Shown here one piece after another: positions 29,996 through 36,516 of a stretch of DNA of 36,516 nt. Position numbers and translations under genes: made by a program. Under the pieces are notes generated by a model that worked only from the letters and a program-made list of their open reading frames with translations, did no database searches and was not told where the DNA came from. Location of the stretch: positions 526,920 to 563,435 of the forward strand of contig DF820470.1 in assembly GCA_000739535.1 (NCBI GenBank), given 5' to 3'. Source of the stretch: Candidatus Vecturithrix granuli. Lineage in GTDB: Bacteria; Moduliflexota; Moduliflexia; Moduliflexales; Moduliflexaceae. Within the stretch, counting starts at the first letter, position 1, and each line of letters begins with the position of its first letter.

Positions 29996-30910
29996 TTGCG
30001 AAACCCATTTCTGGACATTGAAGAAGGGGGCATTGTGATGGTGGAATTAAGTGTTGAGGATAAGAGTAAAGGCAAACGAATTATTACTCAGTTTTTTCGA
30101 ACCATGCCGGCGGTTCAAAAAAGTCTGATGGCGGTTTTTGAACGTGATGGGTATGAAGGGGTCGCTCGAATTCAAGGGGTCTTGTATCCGGATAATGCCC
30201 CGGACATTAATTCCGTAGATACGTTACGGAAGGGATTGAGCATGATCTTGCAGCATATCTATGGTATGCCGGTTGAAGATAAAGAAGGATATTTTCAGGA
30301 AATTCTCAAATGTCGGACCCCTGCTCAGGTGGTTCGTAAGGAAAAAGAAACGCTTATCCAGTATTTCTATCAGGATTTTTCTGAGGTAAAGCAATATTTG
30401 CTCGATAAACTCGTTGAAGAGCAGGAATATCGCTTTGTGAATAAGTTAAATCGGATATTTTTCACAGAAGGTGAAGAAATTACTGATATGCGCGGATTTA
30501 AAAACCAGATCAGGAATCTGAAAGATGCGATTGCTGAACGGATTGATTCTGGAACATCGCAAGCCGCCCTTATTGAAGAGTTTAAACAATATCAACAAGA
30601 ATTGGAAACTGAAACGGAACAACAATCATTCCTGGAACCTCAAATTGATGATACATCGTTAAGCGGCGATGAGATAGAAAAACGACAAATTATTCTGAAC
30701 ACCCTGAATGAACCGAAATATCAAGATCTTCGTAATCTGCTCCTGGAAAAAACCCTGGTTGATTCCCAATTTGCGACATTTCAACGCTACCTTGACAATA
30801 TTCTCCCTCCGTCTTCGCGGCTGGTGACAAATGATTTGCACACGTTTTCAGAAGGGGTCAAGAAGGTGAAAGAGTTTCGCGATAATCTTGAACGAGAATT
30901 GTTAGCATAA
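29996..30910 (+). CDS. Unknown, largely helical protein
   Basis: The frame from TTG 29996 (AGGAGAG 7 nt upstream) encodes 304 residues. ATG 30038, with a GGGGG stretch upstream, is an alternative start (290 residues, MVELSVEDKSKG). No signal peptide or membrane segment is seen. It is rich in charged helices: RIITQFFRTMPAVQKSLMAVFERDGYEGVARIQGVLYP, a middle KETLIQYFYQDFSEVKQYLLDKLVEEQEYRFVNKLNRIFF, and an end FSEGVKKVKEFRDNLERELLA. I do not recognise a family. It has its own promoter and lies 14 nt upstream of the GT9 gene, so the two are co-transcribed. Confidence 0.75.
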   Translation: MRNPFLDIEEGGIVMVELSVEDKSKGKRIITQFFRTMPAVQKSLMAVFERDGYEGVARIQGVLYPDNAPDINSVDTLRKGLSMILQHIYGMPVEDKEGYFQEILKCRTPAQVVRKEKETLIQYFYQDFSEVKQYLLDKLVEEQEYRFVNKLNRIFFTEGEEITDMRGFKNQIRNLKDAIAERIDSGTSQAALIEEFKQYQQELETETEQQSFLEPQIDDTSLSGDEIEKRQIILNTLNEPKYQDLRNLLLEKTLVDSQFATFQRYLDNILPPSSRLVTNDLHTFSEGVKKVKEFRDNLERELLA

Positions 30911-30924
30911 GAATTATTAACGTT

Positions 30925-31998
30925 GTGAACATTCTGGTAAGAGTACCAAACTGGCTAGGAGACTCAGTGATGAGTCTCCCTTTTTTTGATGTGTTGATTG
31001 CAGCATTTCCGCACAGCCGGATTGATATTATTGCGAAAAACACTATTCAGGATGTATTTCTGCACCACCCTGCCATTCATACTATTCATTCATTTTCCAA
31101 AAAACAGGTTCATGGAGTATTAGGATTATATCGGTATGGAAAACATGTAAGAACCCTGGGAGTTTACGATCTGTTTATCACGTTGGCACCATCGTTCTCA
31201 TCAGCGTTTATTGGCTATAGCGCAGGCTGTCGTTTTCGAATCGGATACAGACGTGAGGCGCGATCCTGGATGCTCACCCATAGTTTTTCAGAACCGCAAG
31301 GCATCCATCGTACCCACGTTTTTTGTGATCTGCTGCGCCTGTGGCTGGAACAATTGCGTGAAATACCCAATTCTCTGCCCTTTCCTGTTCCACAATTCCC
31401 AAATGTGCAGGTGCAAACAATTCGTTTCCCATTCTCAGCGCAAGAACAACAGACCATTTTTCTGCCAAAAACCGCTGATTCTGAGATGTCTATCGTGTTT
31501 AATGTGAATTCAGAAGCCCAATCACGGCGACTTCCGCTTGAAAAATGGATTGAGCTTGGAAATCGCTTGTTGGAGGATCAGACCCGAAGGAGAAAATTAG
31601 TGTTTGTCGGCGCTCCGGGAGAAGAACCACGAGTGCAGCAGGTGGTGCAAGGGATTCGCCGCCAGGAATTCATTTTGAATTACGCCGGAAAAACGTCGAT
31701 CCGACAATTCGCCATGTTATTGCGCGATGCTGACCTGGTGGTGACCAATGATTCCGGCCCCATGCACCTTGCTAATGCGGTTGGTGCGCCGATGGTCACA
31801 TTTATCGGGGCCGCTGATCCGGTAGAAACCGAGCCTTTTAACCGGGGAAATGCTCTTGTCATCAACAAGCAGCTTGCATGCAGCCCTTGCGTCAAAAATG
31901 TGTGCAAATTTTCGACTGTCCGCTGCCTTGAGCAAATTTCGGTTGAAGAAATCTATCAGGCGAGCCTGAAACTGCTACAGAAGTCAGGAGATTCGTAG
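30925..31998 (+). CDS. Glycosyltransferase family 9 (heptosyltransferase-like)
   Basis: From GTG 30925 the protein has 357 residues. MNILVRVPNWLGDSVMSLPFFDVLIAAFPHSRIDIIA is the GT9 N-terminal fold with NWLGD. SIVFNVNSEAQSRRLPLEKWIELGNRLL occupies the 'NPGA..W' position and reads NSEAQSRRLP instead. LVVTNDSGPMHLANAVGAPMVTFIGAADPVETEPF is the diagnostic DSGPMH sugar-nucleotide site. The Cys-rich end (QLACSPCVKNVCKFSTVRCLEQI) is the usual WaaF-type tail. These enzymes add heptose to lipid A inner core. The family and the Gram-negative envelope fit, but the sugar is not provable. It shares a transcript with the unknown upstream gene. Confidence 0.93.
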   Translation: MNILVRVPNWLGDSVMSLPFFDVLIAAFPHSRIDIIAKNTIQDVFLHHPAIHTIHSFSKKQVHGVLGLYRYGKHVRTLGVYDLFITLAPSFSSAFIGYSAGCRFRIGYRREARSWMLTHSFSEPQGIHRTHVFCDLLRLWLEQLREIPNSLPFPVPQFPNVQVQTIRFPFSAQEQQTIFLPKTADSEMSIVFNVNSEAQSRRLPLEKWIELGNRLLEDQTRRRKLVFVGAPGEEPRVQQVVQGIRRQEFILNYAGKTSIRQFAMLLRDADLVVTNDSGPMHLANAVGAPMVTFIGAADPVETEPFNRGNALVINKQLACSPCVKNVCKFSTVRCLEQISVEEIYQASLKLLQKSGDS

Positions 31999-32026
31999 TC
32001 ACGCTTCAAGCGATTGTCTCATGCCA
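31992..32026. repeat. Fragment of palindromic family 1
   Basis: attcgtagtcacgcttcaag then cgattgtctcatgcc resembles the inner arm of the element at 651-752 (ttcgtagtcaacgctttagc). It starts at the GT9 stop codon. The rest of the 277-nt spacer before the FIST gene is AT-rich. A TTGACG at 32188-32193 there has no good -10. Confidence 0.35.
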
Positions 32027-32275
32027 AAAGGTCTGATGTCAATTTCCAATTCCTTCTCGGCATTTTGTCTATTCTTCACTTTTTCAGCCTGCAATTCCTG
32101 AGAATACCTACTATTATAAAAATTTTAGTGAATAGTATTATTTTGAAGCATTATTTTTTTCTCTGAACAACTTTGTATGAGTTTTTGTTGACGACTTTTG
32201 TCTTTTCAAGTGTCTTAAATAACATAAAATGTTCATTATTATCCTTCTGGTCAAACCGAACAAGGAGATGAGATT

Positions 32276-33448
32276 ATGCAAATCGAACAAAGAACATGGA
32301 CAGAAGCCCATGGATGGGCACCTGAGCTTCCGGGAGGCCTTTCAGAATCTGCCCGATTGATGCTGGTCTTTGGCGCCACTTCTGTTTTGAGAAAGCAACA
32401 ACTGCTTGAACAGGTCAAAAGATACTACCCGCACGCCCACATTCTCGGCTGTTCGACCGCTGGTGAGATTTGCGGAACCCGGGTGTCAGATGATTCTCTG
32501 GTCATTACCGCAGTCAGTTTTCAGCATACATCGTTTAGAGGCGCCCAGATAGAACTGAGCCAGGTAATGGATAGTTTCCAGGCTGGTAAGCATTTGGCGC
32601 AAGCGATTCCTCCCTCGGTCCCCTCTGAAACTTCTGCTGATAAGGCTGAGGAACTGGTACATATTCTGGTGCTTTCAGATGGATTACATGTGAATGGCAG
32701 CGATCTGGTGCGTGGTTTGACGGAATATTTGCCTGAAAAGGTTACTGTGACGGGTGGGCTGGCCGGAGATGGCGCACGTTTCGGAGAGACTTGTGTATTT
32801 TGGGATCAGCCCCCTGCAAGAGACGTCGTTGCTGCCCTGGGATTTTATGGAAAGCGGTTGCGCATCGGTTTTGGCTCTTTGGGTGGTTGGGATTCTTTTG
32901 GTCCGGAAAGACTCATTACACATTCAAAGGGAAATGTCCTGTATGAAATGGACGGACATTCCGCTCTGGGATTGTATAAAAAGTATTTGGGCGAGCATGC
33001 GAAAGAACTTCCGGCTGCAGGACTTTTGTTCCCGTTGAGCATTCGCACCAGGCCAGGTGAGATCGGAGTTGTTCGCACGATTTTGTCTGTTGACGAACAA
33101 GAGCAGAGCATGACGTTTGCCGGTGATGTGCCTGAAGGCGCGTATGCGCGTTTGATGAAAGCGAATTTTGACCGGCTGATTGATGGGGCTATCGGAGCAG
33201 CTCACACAAGCTGTCAGACCATCGGTTCGATTTCCCCTGATCTGGCAATTCTTATTAGCTGCGTTGGCAGAAAACTCGTTCTGAGGCAGCGTATCGAAGA
33301 AGAGGTTGAGGGAGTGCGTGATGTCCTGGGGGAGCACACCGCCCTGACCGGGTTCTATTCTTATGGTGAGATTTCTCCGTTTACCCTCGGCTCCAAATGC
33401 GAATTACATAACCAAACGATGACGATTACCACGTTTTCGGAGGAATAA
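32276..33448 (+). CDS. FIST-domain sensor protein
   Basis: The 390-residue protein contains FIST_N (SARLMLVFGATSVLRKQQLLEQVKRYYPHAHILGCSTAGEICGTRVSDDSLVITAVSF; later LVLSDGLHVNGSDLVRGLTEYLPEKVTVTGGLAGDGARF) and FIST_C (about 220-375: GHSALGLYKKYLGEHAKELPAAGLLFPL, LISCVGRKLVLRQRIEEEVEGVRDVLGEHTALTGFYSYGEISPF). FIST is a predicted ligand-binding (amino acid-like) sensory domain found with signalling proteins. AAGGAG lies 8-9 nt before ATG 32276. Only 2 nt separate it from the histidine kinase, so it most probably feeds its signal to that kinase. It has no membrane segments, so sensing is cytoplasmic. Confidence 0.94.
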   Translation: MQIEQRTWTEAHGWAPELPGGLSESARLMLVFGATSVLRKQQLLEQVKRYYPHAHILGCSTAGEICGTRVSDDSLVITAVSFQHTSFRGAQIELSQVMDSFQAGKHLAQAIPPSVPSETSADKAEELVHILVLSDGLHVNGSDLVRGLTEYLPEKVTVTGGLAGDGARFGETCVFWDQPPARDVVAALGFYGKRLRIGFGSLGGWDSFGPERLITHSKGNVLYEMDGHSALGLYKKYLGEHAKELPAAGLLFPLSIRTRPGEIGVVRTILSVDEQEQSMTFAGDVPEGAYARLMKANFDRLIDGAIGAAHTSCQTIGSISPDLAILISCVGRKLVLRQRIEEEVEGVRDVLGEHTALTGFYSYGEISPFTLGSKCELHNQTMTITTFSEE

Positions 33449-33450
33449 GT

Positions 33451-35517
33451 ATGACACAACTCCACAGGTTGTTGCAACGACAACTCAAGCGACACTTTGG
33501 GAACGAAGCCAGTATCCCCGATGAATGGCAAGGATTTATCCGCGATGTTAGTGATGCCTATCAAGAATCTGATATTGATCGGGAAATGCTTGAACGTTCC
33601 CTCGAACTGAGTTCACAAGAATTGCTTGAAGCCAACTTGCAAATGCAAGCTGTTTTTCAAGCTCTCCCGGATCTGTTGTTTCGACTGGACAGTGAAGGGG
33701 TGATTCTTGATTTCAAAGCCGGGAAGATCAATGACTTTCTCCACCAGCCCAAAGACCTGATTGGAAAACGAATCCAGGAGGTTCCGTTCAAGCTCGTTGG
33801 CGATTTATTTCATGAAGCCATCCAGCGAATACAAAAGGAAAAATCCATAATTACTATTGAGTATTCCCTGACCCTGCAGGGGCAAGAATGTTTTTATGAA
33901 GCCCGCCTGGCGCCTTTACTTGATGCTCAAATCGTCGTCGTTATTCGAAATCTCACCCAGCGCAAAAAGATGGAGCAAGCTCTGCGCCAGGCGTACGACG
34001 AATTGGAAGAACGCGTTGAACAGCGCACGATGGAACTCAAGAAAGCTAACGAACAGTTAGCCGCGCTCTATAAGGTGGGGCAGACTATCACTGCGCCGCT
34101 GAATCTCAATGTCGTGCTCAATGTGATCGCTCGCAGTACGGTCGAACTATTGGGTACTGATACGGGGGTTATTCTGCTGTTGGATGAAACCAGAGAGATA
34201 TTGACGATCCAGGGGGCTTTCGGATTAAGCGAAAAGGTGATGAAAGGAACCCATGATCGAATTGGTGAAAGTATTGCCGGGCGGGTAGTGCAAACGGGGC
34301 AGCCAATCATTGCCAATGATCTACTCCACGATCCGCGCTTCTTTAACCCTTCTGCGGCCAATGAAGGTCTCCTGGCCTGCGCCAGTGTCCCTTTAAGTGT
34401 GGGAGGGAAAATTATTGGCACCCTGGATGTACACAGTAAATCTGATCCTTATGCGTTCAATGAGAAGCATATTCAAACCCTGAGTATGCTGGCCAGCCAG
34501 GCTGCTATCGCGATTGAGAATGCCCGGCTGTATGAACAGTTGCAATTGGCTCATGATGAACTGGAGGCGCGGGTACAACAGCGCACGGCTGAAGTGCTTG
34601 CCGCCAATATGCAATTACACGAAGAGATTGCCGAGCGCAAACGGGTAGAAGAAGCGCTCCGCAAGCTGAATGAAGAACTTGAACATCGAGTAGAAGCCCG
34701 AACAATTGAATTGAAAGAAATCAATACTGCTTTGCGAGAGTCGCTTGAAACTCTGAAGGAAACCCAAGATCAGCTTATACAGGCAGAGAAAATGGCCGCC
34801 CTGGGAGGCCTGGTGGCTGGTATCGCGCACGAAATTAATACCCCCATCGGAATCGGGGTAACAGCGGTTTCGTATCTTGAACAGAAAACGCAAGAATTCG
34901 AAAAAAAGTATGAGCGAGGTCAAATGAATCGCTCTGATCTGGAAAAGTATGTGAAAATAGCCAAAGAAGCGACAATCATGATCTTGAAAAATTTATGGCG
35001 GGCGGCGGACCAGATTCAGAGTTTTAAGCAAGTGGCGATTGATCAGACTTGCGACGAACAACGGCGATTCAAACTGAAAGCTTGCATTGATGACCTGTTG
35101 CTCAGTCTTCACCCGAAACTCAGCAAAACTCAGCATACCATAACAGTACACTGTCCTGAAGACCTTGAACTCACCAGTTATCCTGGCGTATTTTCTCAGA
35201 TTCTCACGAACCTTATTCTCAACTCGTTGAGCCACGGATTCGAACAAAAAGCTCAGGGAACGATGATGTTGCAGATCACCTGTGATCATAATATGCTGCG
35301 GTTACAATACAGCGATGATGGATGCGGGATGGCGGCAGAAACGCGTTTGCGGATTTTTGAGCCATTTTACACGACAAAACGAGGGCAGGGTGGTACCGGT
35401 CTGGGGTTACATATTGTCTATAATCTGGTGACCCAACAATTGGGAGGCAGGATCGAATGTGAGAGCACGCCGGGAATAGGCACCACCTTTCACATTCAGA
35501 TTCCTATACATCTGTGA
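33451..35517 (+). CDS. PAS-GAF sensor histidine kinase
   Basis: The 688-residue, soluble kinase has the following order. A PAS-like domain spans about 65-175 (MQAVFQALPDLLFRLDSEGVILDFKAG). A coiled coil with EERVEQRTMELKKANEQL follows. A GAF domain spans about 212-355 (NVVLNVIARSTVELLGTDTGVILLL; IAIENARLYEQL), then a second long coiled coil. The H-box LVAGIAHEINTPIG has His460. The HATPase has N-box NLILNSLSHGF (about 586), DDGCGM (about 621), IFEPFYTTK and GTGLGLHIVY (about 648). There is no receiver domain and no cognate regulator next to it; the PATAN regulator upstream is not adjacent. It is translationally close to the FIST gene. Its 3' end overlaps the converging gene by 22 nt. Confidence 0.95.
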   Translation: MTQLHRLLQRQLKRHFGNEASIPDEWQGFIRDVSDAYQESDIDREMLERSLELSSQELLEANLQMQAVFQALPDLLFRLDSEGVILDFKAGKINDFLHQPKDLIGKRIQEVPFKLVGDLFHEAIQRIQKEKSIITIEYSLTLQGQECFYEARLAPLLDAQIVVVIRNLTQRKKMEQALRQAYDELEERVEQRTMELKKANEQLAALYKVGQTITAPLNLNVVLNVIARSTVELLGTDTGVILLLDETREILTIQGAFGLSEKVMKGTHDRIGESIAGRVVQTGQPIIANDLLHDPRFFNPSAANEGLLACASVPLSVGGKIIGTLDVHSKSDPYAFNEKHIQTLSMLASQAAIAIENARLYEQLQLAHDELEARVQQRTAEVLAANMQLHEEIAERKRVEEALRKLNEELEHRVEARTIELKEINTALRESLETLKETQDQLIQAEKMAALGGLVAGIAHEINTPIGIGVTAVSYLEQKTQEFEKKYERGQMNRSDLEKYVKIAKEATIMILKNLWRAADQIQSFKQVAIDQTCDEQRRFKLKACIDDLLLSLHPKLSKTQHTITVHCPEDLELTSYPGVFSQILTNLILNSLSHGFEQKAQGTMMLQITCDHNMLRLQYSDDGCGMAAETRLRIFEPFYTTKRGQGGTGLGLHIVYNLVTQQLGGRIECESTPGIGTTFHIQIPIHL

Positions 35518-35903
35518 TAGGCTAAAAATTTGCCTGAAAACGTGGCAAAGGGAGGGATTGAACGAAATTGAAGCCTTCCATTTTCTATGCAAACGAATGA
35601 AGCCGGCCCTTGTATAGTGAAAACGCTGCGCTGTTTTAACCGTTTCAGGAGTTCCAATTCTGCAAACCTGCCTTGATCTCCGCCGCGAAGGTTCATGACT
35701 TCCAGAACAAGATCTCTGATAGGCCATTCCCTGAACATTTCAGGGATGTCATCACTGGTGACGGCTTGTACCTCTCGCAATTCTGCTTCAAGGTGCGCCT
35801 GGACGACATCCCATCCGTTCGGCATACCCCAGGCATTCATGCAATCTGCATACATTTTGGCCGCTTCTTGTAATTCATGCGTGATTGTGTAGATTGATTT
35901 CAT
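35496..35903 (-). CDS. Unknown protein, possibly degenerate at its C-terminus
   Basis: The frame from ATG 35903 encodes 135 residues. The N-terminus is helical (MKSIYTITHELQEAAKMYADCMNAWGMPNGWDVVQAHLEAEL). A central block FREWPIRDLVLEVMNLRGGDQGRFAELELLKRL has the density of conserved charged residues of a real protein. No SD is visible, and the last 25 residues (FATFSGKFLAYHRCIGI) look like frame run-on across the kinase stop. I do not know the family. The 22-nt antisense overlap with the kinase gene is unusual for two intact genes. Confidence 0.45.
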   Translation of the reverse strand: MKSIYTITHELQEAAKMYADCMNAWGMPNGWDVVQAHLEAELREVQAVTSDDIPEMFREWPIRDLVLEVMNLRGGDQGRFAELELLKRLKQRSVFTIQGPASFVCIENGRLQFRSIPPFATFSGKFLAYHRCIGI

Positions 35904-35938
35904 AATCGCAAACGAACAAAAAAATCATCCATTCAATT

Positions 35939-36066
35939 AGACATTATCGGAAATAAACTCGGAGTACAAAAAGTGTGTGTTTGTTTCTTGTATGTTGGCG
36001 CAAAAACGGACTTTTTGCACTCCGGCGATTTTGTTGATCGTCACAAAAGCTTATTTCCGGTAATAT
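35939..36066. repeat. Palindromic MITE-like element, family 1 copy B
   Basis: The ends agacattatcggaaataa and ttatttccggtaat are inverted repeats. Inside, cggagtacaaaaagt and actttttgcactccg form a second pair. The outer motif agacattatc is shared with the element at 651-752, though the inner arms differ. It is non-coding. Confidence 0.62.
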
Positions 36067-36126
36067 TTAATACATCTCGCGATTATACAGTTTTGTCAAT
36101 TATTTTATCTGCATATACCAAAGGAA

Positions 36127-36202
36127 GGTCGGGTAAGGAAGTTCCATGACTGAAATCCCATCCCCTAAGAACCGCCCGTGCGACGTTCACCGCTTCCGAC
36201 TC
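36127..36202 (-). ncRNA. Group II intron 3' remnant (domain V and part of VI)
   Basis: On the minus strand, 36202-36169 is exactly 34 nt and begins GAGTCGGAAGCGGTGAACGT, ending in CGGTTC. This is domain V of a bacterial group II intron: a GAGCC-type start, a GNRA-like loop (GAAC here) and the paired closing GGTTC. It is followed by a DVI-like stretch and ...TTACCCGACC. The catalytic triad reads AGT instead of AGC. No maturase ORF lies upstream on that strand, so only the ribozyme tail is left. Confidence 0.65.
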
Positions 36203-36336
36203 AAACCCTTGTACATCCTATCATTGGCAGATCAACCATCTGAACTATTGAGATAAAAACATTGACAAAATTTTAATACCATGATCCATGTTGCTACAAA
36301 GGGAACAACATCTTTTAAGGTTAGTTTTGTCAAGGG

Positions 36337-36366
36337 TTGTCACATTCTCTACGCAGGTTCTCTAAT
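36337..36366 (+). promoter_or_regulatory. Candidate promoter for the edge gene
   Basis: TTGTCA (36337-36342), 18 nt and TCTAAT (36361-36366) precede a perfect ACAAAAG-T-CTTTTGT palindrome (36402-36416). The palindrome could be an operator. The gene starts at 36461. Confidence 0.35.
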
Positions 36367-36460
36367 TTATTTCTTCACATGTGTGACAATTCCCTGTAAA
36401 GACAAAAGTCTTTTGTGAATCCAATCGAGAACCGGGGATATATTGCAAAAGGAGTTATTC

Positions 36461-36516
36461 ATGTGTTGTGGCAAACACACCACGGCGAATGAAAATTTTC
36501 TGTTCAGGGGAGATGG
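36461..36516 (+). CDS. N-terminus of a small protein starting MCCGKH, cut by the window edge
   Basis: ATG 36461 has AAAAGGAG 7 nt upstream, one of the best ribosome sites in the window. It opens MCCGKHTTANENFLFRGD, continuing past the edge. The Cys-Cys start suggests metal binding or lipid/thiol chemistry, but too little is seen to assign it. Confidence 0.5.
   Translation, partial: MCCGKHTTANENFLFRGD

Overview
The window is a mosaic of ordinary housekeeping and envelope genes separated by unusually repeat-rich spacers. It fits an uncultured, probably Gram-negative, fermentative bacterium. The reasons are a PPi-type phosphofructokinase, a short phosphate acetyltransferase, methylmalonyl-CoA epimerase, an Mpl-type murein peptide ligase and a heptosyltransferase-like GT9 enzyme. 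I see no rRNA or tRNA and cannot fix the phylum from sequence alone. A filamentous candidate phylum such as KSB3/Modulibacteria is only a guess.

Layout. 1-3995: an edge-truncated nucleoside hydrolase, RNase HI, a DUF6883/DUF4926-like pair with its own promoter, then the minus-strand pair mce-pfp ending in a strong terminator. 3996-4664: three palindromic elements. 4665-7474: an operon-like run of AMMECR1-type protein, CpsB/YwqE-like PHP phosphatase, a small unknown ORF and an AlbA_2 (Schlafen-like) protein. 7475-8862: a repeat field with a broken UPF0175 gene and a beta-helix remnant. 8863-10660: a URO-D family protein followed by remnants of M28 peptidase, RNA ligase and WD40 genes. 10973-13687: a CBM9/DOMON-like exported protein and a GH1 beta-glucosidase. 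13690-14240: an array of palindromes separated by repeated leader-like spacers. 14606-15142: an intact MNT nucleotidyltransferase (antitoxin type) with a wrecked HepT-like partner. 15235-19377 (minus): pta, a coiled-coil protein, a HerA-like ATPase and its 4-bp-overlapping partner. 19562-21972: a truncated HicB, then a GC-richer stretch with a decayed surface protein and a lipoprotein that carries an in-frame TGA. 22062-26523 (minus): asnB, serine hydrolase and mpl, joined by 4-bp overlaps. 26704-29775 (minus): two family 2 glycosyltransferases and a receiver-PATAN regulator. 29996-31998 (plus): an unknown protein and a GT9 glycosyltransferase. 32276-35517: FIST sensor plus PAS/GAF histidine kinase. 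35496-36516: an unknown gene, a palindromic element, a group II intron domain V remnant and the start of a small Cys-Cys protein.

How the parts work together. asnB/serine hydrolase/mpl looks like a murein peptide recycling or amidation unit. The regulator-glycosyltransferase block looks like controlled surface glycan synthesis. FIST plus kinase is a sensory pair. The most distinctive signal is the number of short palindromic, MITE/REP-like families, several in two or three copies here. Some end exactly inside toxin-antitoxin type genes (UPF0175, HicB), and one appears to supply a promoter (URO-D gene).
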